Assembly: GCA_946415795.1 (NCBI GenBank)
Contig: CAMKTW010000088.1
Location: 1-7,148 of the forward strand
From: an uncultured Bacteroidales bacterium
Lineage (GTDB): Bacteria > Bacteroidota > Bacteroidia > Bacteroidales > UBA932
Reading direction: 5' to 3'
Length of the DNA stretch: 7,148 nucleotides
Part shown: piece by piece, positions 6,965-7,148 of the stretch
How positions within the stretch are numbered: the first letter of the stretch is position 1
Layout of the letters: each line of letters begins with the position of its first letter
Position numbers and translations under genes: made by a program
The notes under the pieces: generated by a model
What the model was told of the DNA's origin: nothing
The model's input: only the letters and a program-made list of their open reading frames with translations
The model's database searches: none

Positions 6965-7148
6965 TCAGATTTTCAGTCCGTAATTTTGCTTGACTGGGTT
7001 CATTACAAACGAGCTTTGTATTGAACCCAGACTTTCTATCCGGCCCAGTACATTCAGTATGAACTGGTTGTAATACTTCATATCCGGGGCGTGGATCTTC
7101 AGCAGATAGTCGTACTCGCCGGAAATGTTGTAGCACTCGGTAACTTCC
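6965..7148 (-). CDS. Lrp/AsnC-family transcriptional regulator, C-terminal fragment (5' end outside the window)
   Basis: On the minus strand, codons from base 7147 down to a TGA at 6967-6965 encode the last 60 residues of a protein. They begin EVTECYNISGEYDYLLKI and end with SSFVMNPVKQNYGLKI. The pattern of V-x-E-C-Y-x-I-S-G-x-Y-D-Y-L-L-K-I, a helix with YYNQFILNVLGRI, and a final S-x-F-V-M-N-x-V-K is the second half of the ligand-sensing RAM domain of Lrp/AsnC regulators, which forms the dimer and octamer interface and often binds amino acids. The N-terminal helix-turn-helix lies beyond the right edge, so target and effector cannot be judged. The gene converges on the GH32 gene with two bases between stop codons, and its 3' end contains the 6994-7030 hairpin. 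A longer minus-strand reading frame in another register over the same bases is a shadow of the GH32 gene. Confidence 0.9.
   Translation of the reverse strand, partial: EVTECYNISGEYDYLLKIHAPDMKYYNQFILNVLGRIESLGSIQSSFVMNPVKQNYGLKI
6994..7030. terminator. Strong hairpin after the GH32 gene, candidate terminator inside the convergent regulator gene
   Basis: CTGGGTTCA (6994-7002) pairs perfectly with TGAACCCAG (7022-7030). After one T/T mismatch (7003/7021), TACAAA (7004-7009) pairs with TTTGTA (7015-7020) around a five-base loop, CGAGC: 15 of 16 stem positions are paired. It starts 31 bases after the GH32 stop codon. On the plus strand it is followed by ACTTTCTATC, which is only moderately T-rich; on the minus strand the following bases (TCAAGCAAAA) are not. 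It therefore fits best as a plus-strand terminator or an RNA 3'-end protecting structure, even though it lies in the last codons of the opposing gene. The hairpin is seen directly; its function is inferred. Confidence 0.5.

Noticed and set aside
5886..7136. 416-codon open frame on the minus strand opposite the GH32 gene
   Set aside because: It lies antisense to a well-supported GH32 coding region, its translation has no recognisable motif, and its 5' part is in a different register from the real Lrp/AsnC frame. Long antisense frames are common opposite GC-rich codons.
1..7148. Mobile element, defence system or CRISPR array
   Set aside because: No transposase, integrase, toxin-antitoxin or nuclease motif, no terminal inverted repeats and no regularly spaced repeats were seen; every gene but the GH32 and the regulator fragment is a common housekeeping type.

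Overview
The window reads as ordinary chromosome from a member of the Bacteroidota, most likely a gut-type Bacteroidales with moderately high GC. Three things suggest this: protein signatures that look like Bacteroidales homologues throughout, a Bacteroidota-type promoter (TTTG, 20 bases, TAnnTTTG) ahead of the glycosyltransferase, and a secreted GH32 fructan hydrolase whose N-terminal domain resembles one common in Bacteroides enzymes. The genus cannot be fixed from the sequence.

Layout, left to right. Bases 1-1087 (+) hold the C-terminal part of a CLC-family chloride transporter/channel with two CBS domains; its N-terminal part lies outside the window. It overlaps by 8 bases the start of tex (1080-3224, +), a full-length Tex-type RNA-binding transcription accessory protein with a C-terminal S1 domain. 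A probable promoter (3206-3237) straddles the end of tex and sits so close to the next ATG (3244) that the mRNA should be leaderless or nearly so. It would drive a soluble DPM1-like family 2 glycosyltransferase (3244-3972, +), followed after one base by a dihydroorotase (3974-5320, +), followed after four bases by a secreted GH32 fructanase (5325-6962, +). On the opposite strand, bases 6965-7148 encode the last 60 residues of an Lrp/AsnC-family regulator, converging tail-to-tail on the GH32 gene with only two bases between stop codons.

How the genes relate. The five plus-strand genes are packed without gaps, so they probably form one or two transcription units (clc-tex, and glycosyltransferase-dihydroorotase-GH32), although their functions are unrelated: ion transport, RNA metabolism, polyprenol-sugar synthesis, pyrimidine synthesis and fructan breakdown. 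The GH32 gene is the most accessory-looking member; no susC/susD or hybrid two-component sensor of a fructan utilisation locus is visible beside it.

The most notable non-coding signal is a near-perfect 37-base hairpin (6994-7030) just past the GH32 stop codon and inside the coding sequence of the convergent regulator. It is a candidate terminator for the plus-strand operon. There is no RNA gene, mobile element, CRISPR array or gene-free stretch over 300 bases, and I see no convincing undescribed multi-gene system.
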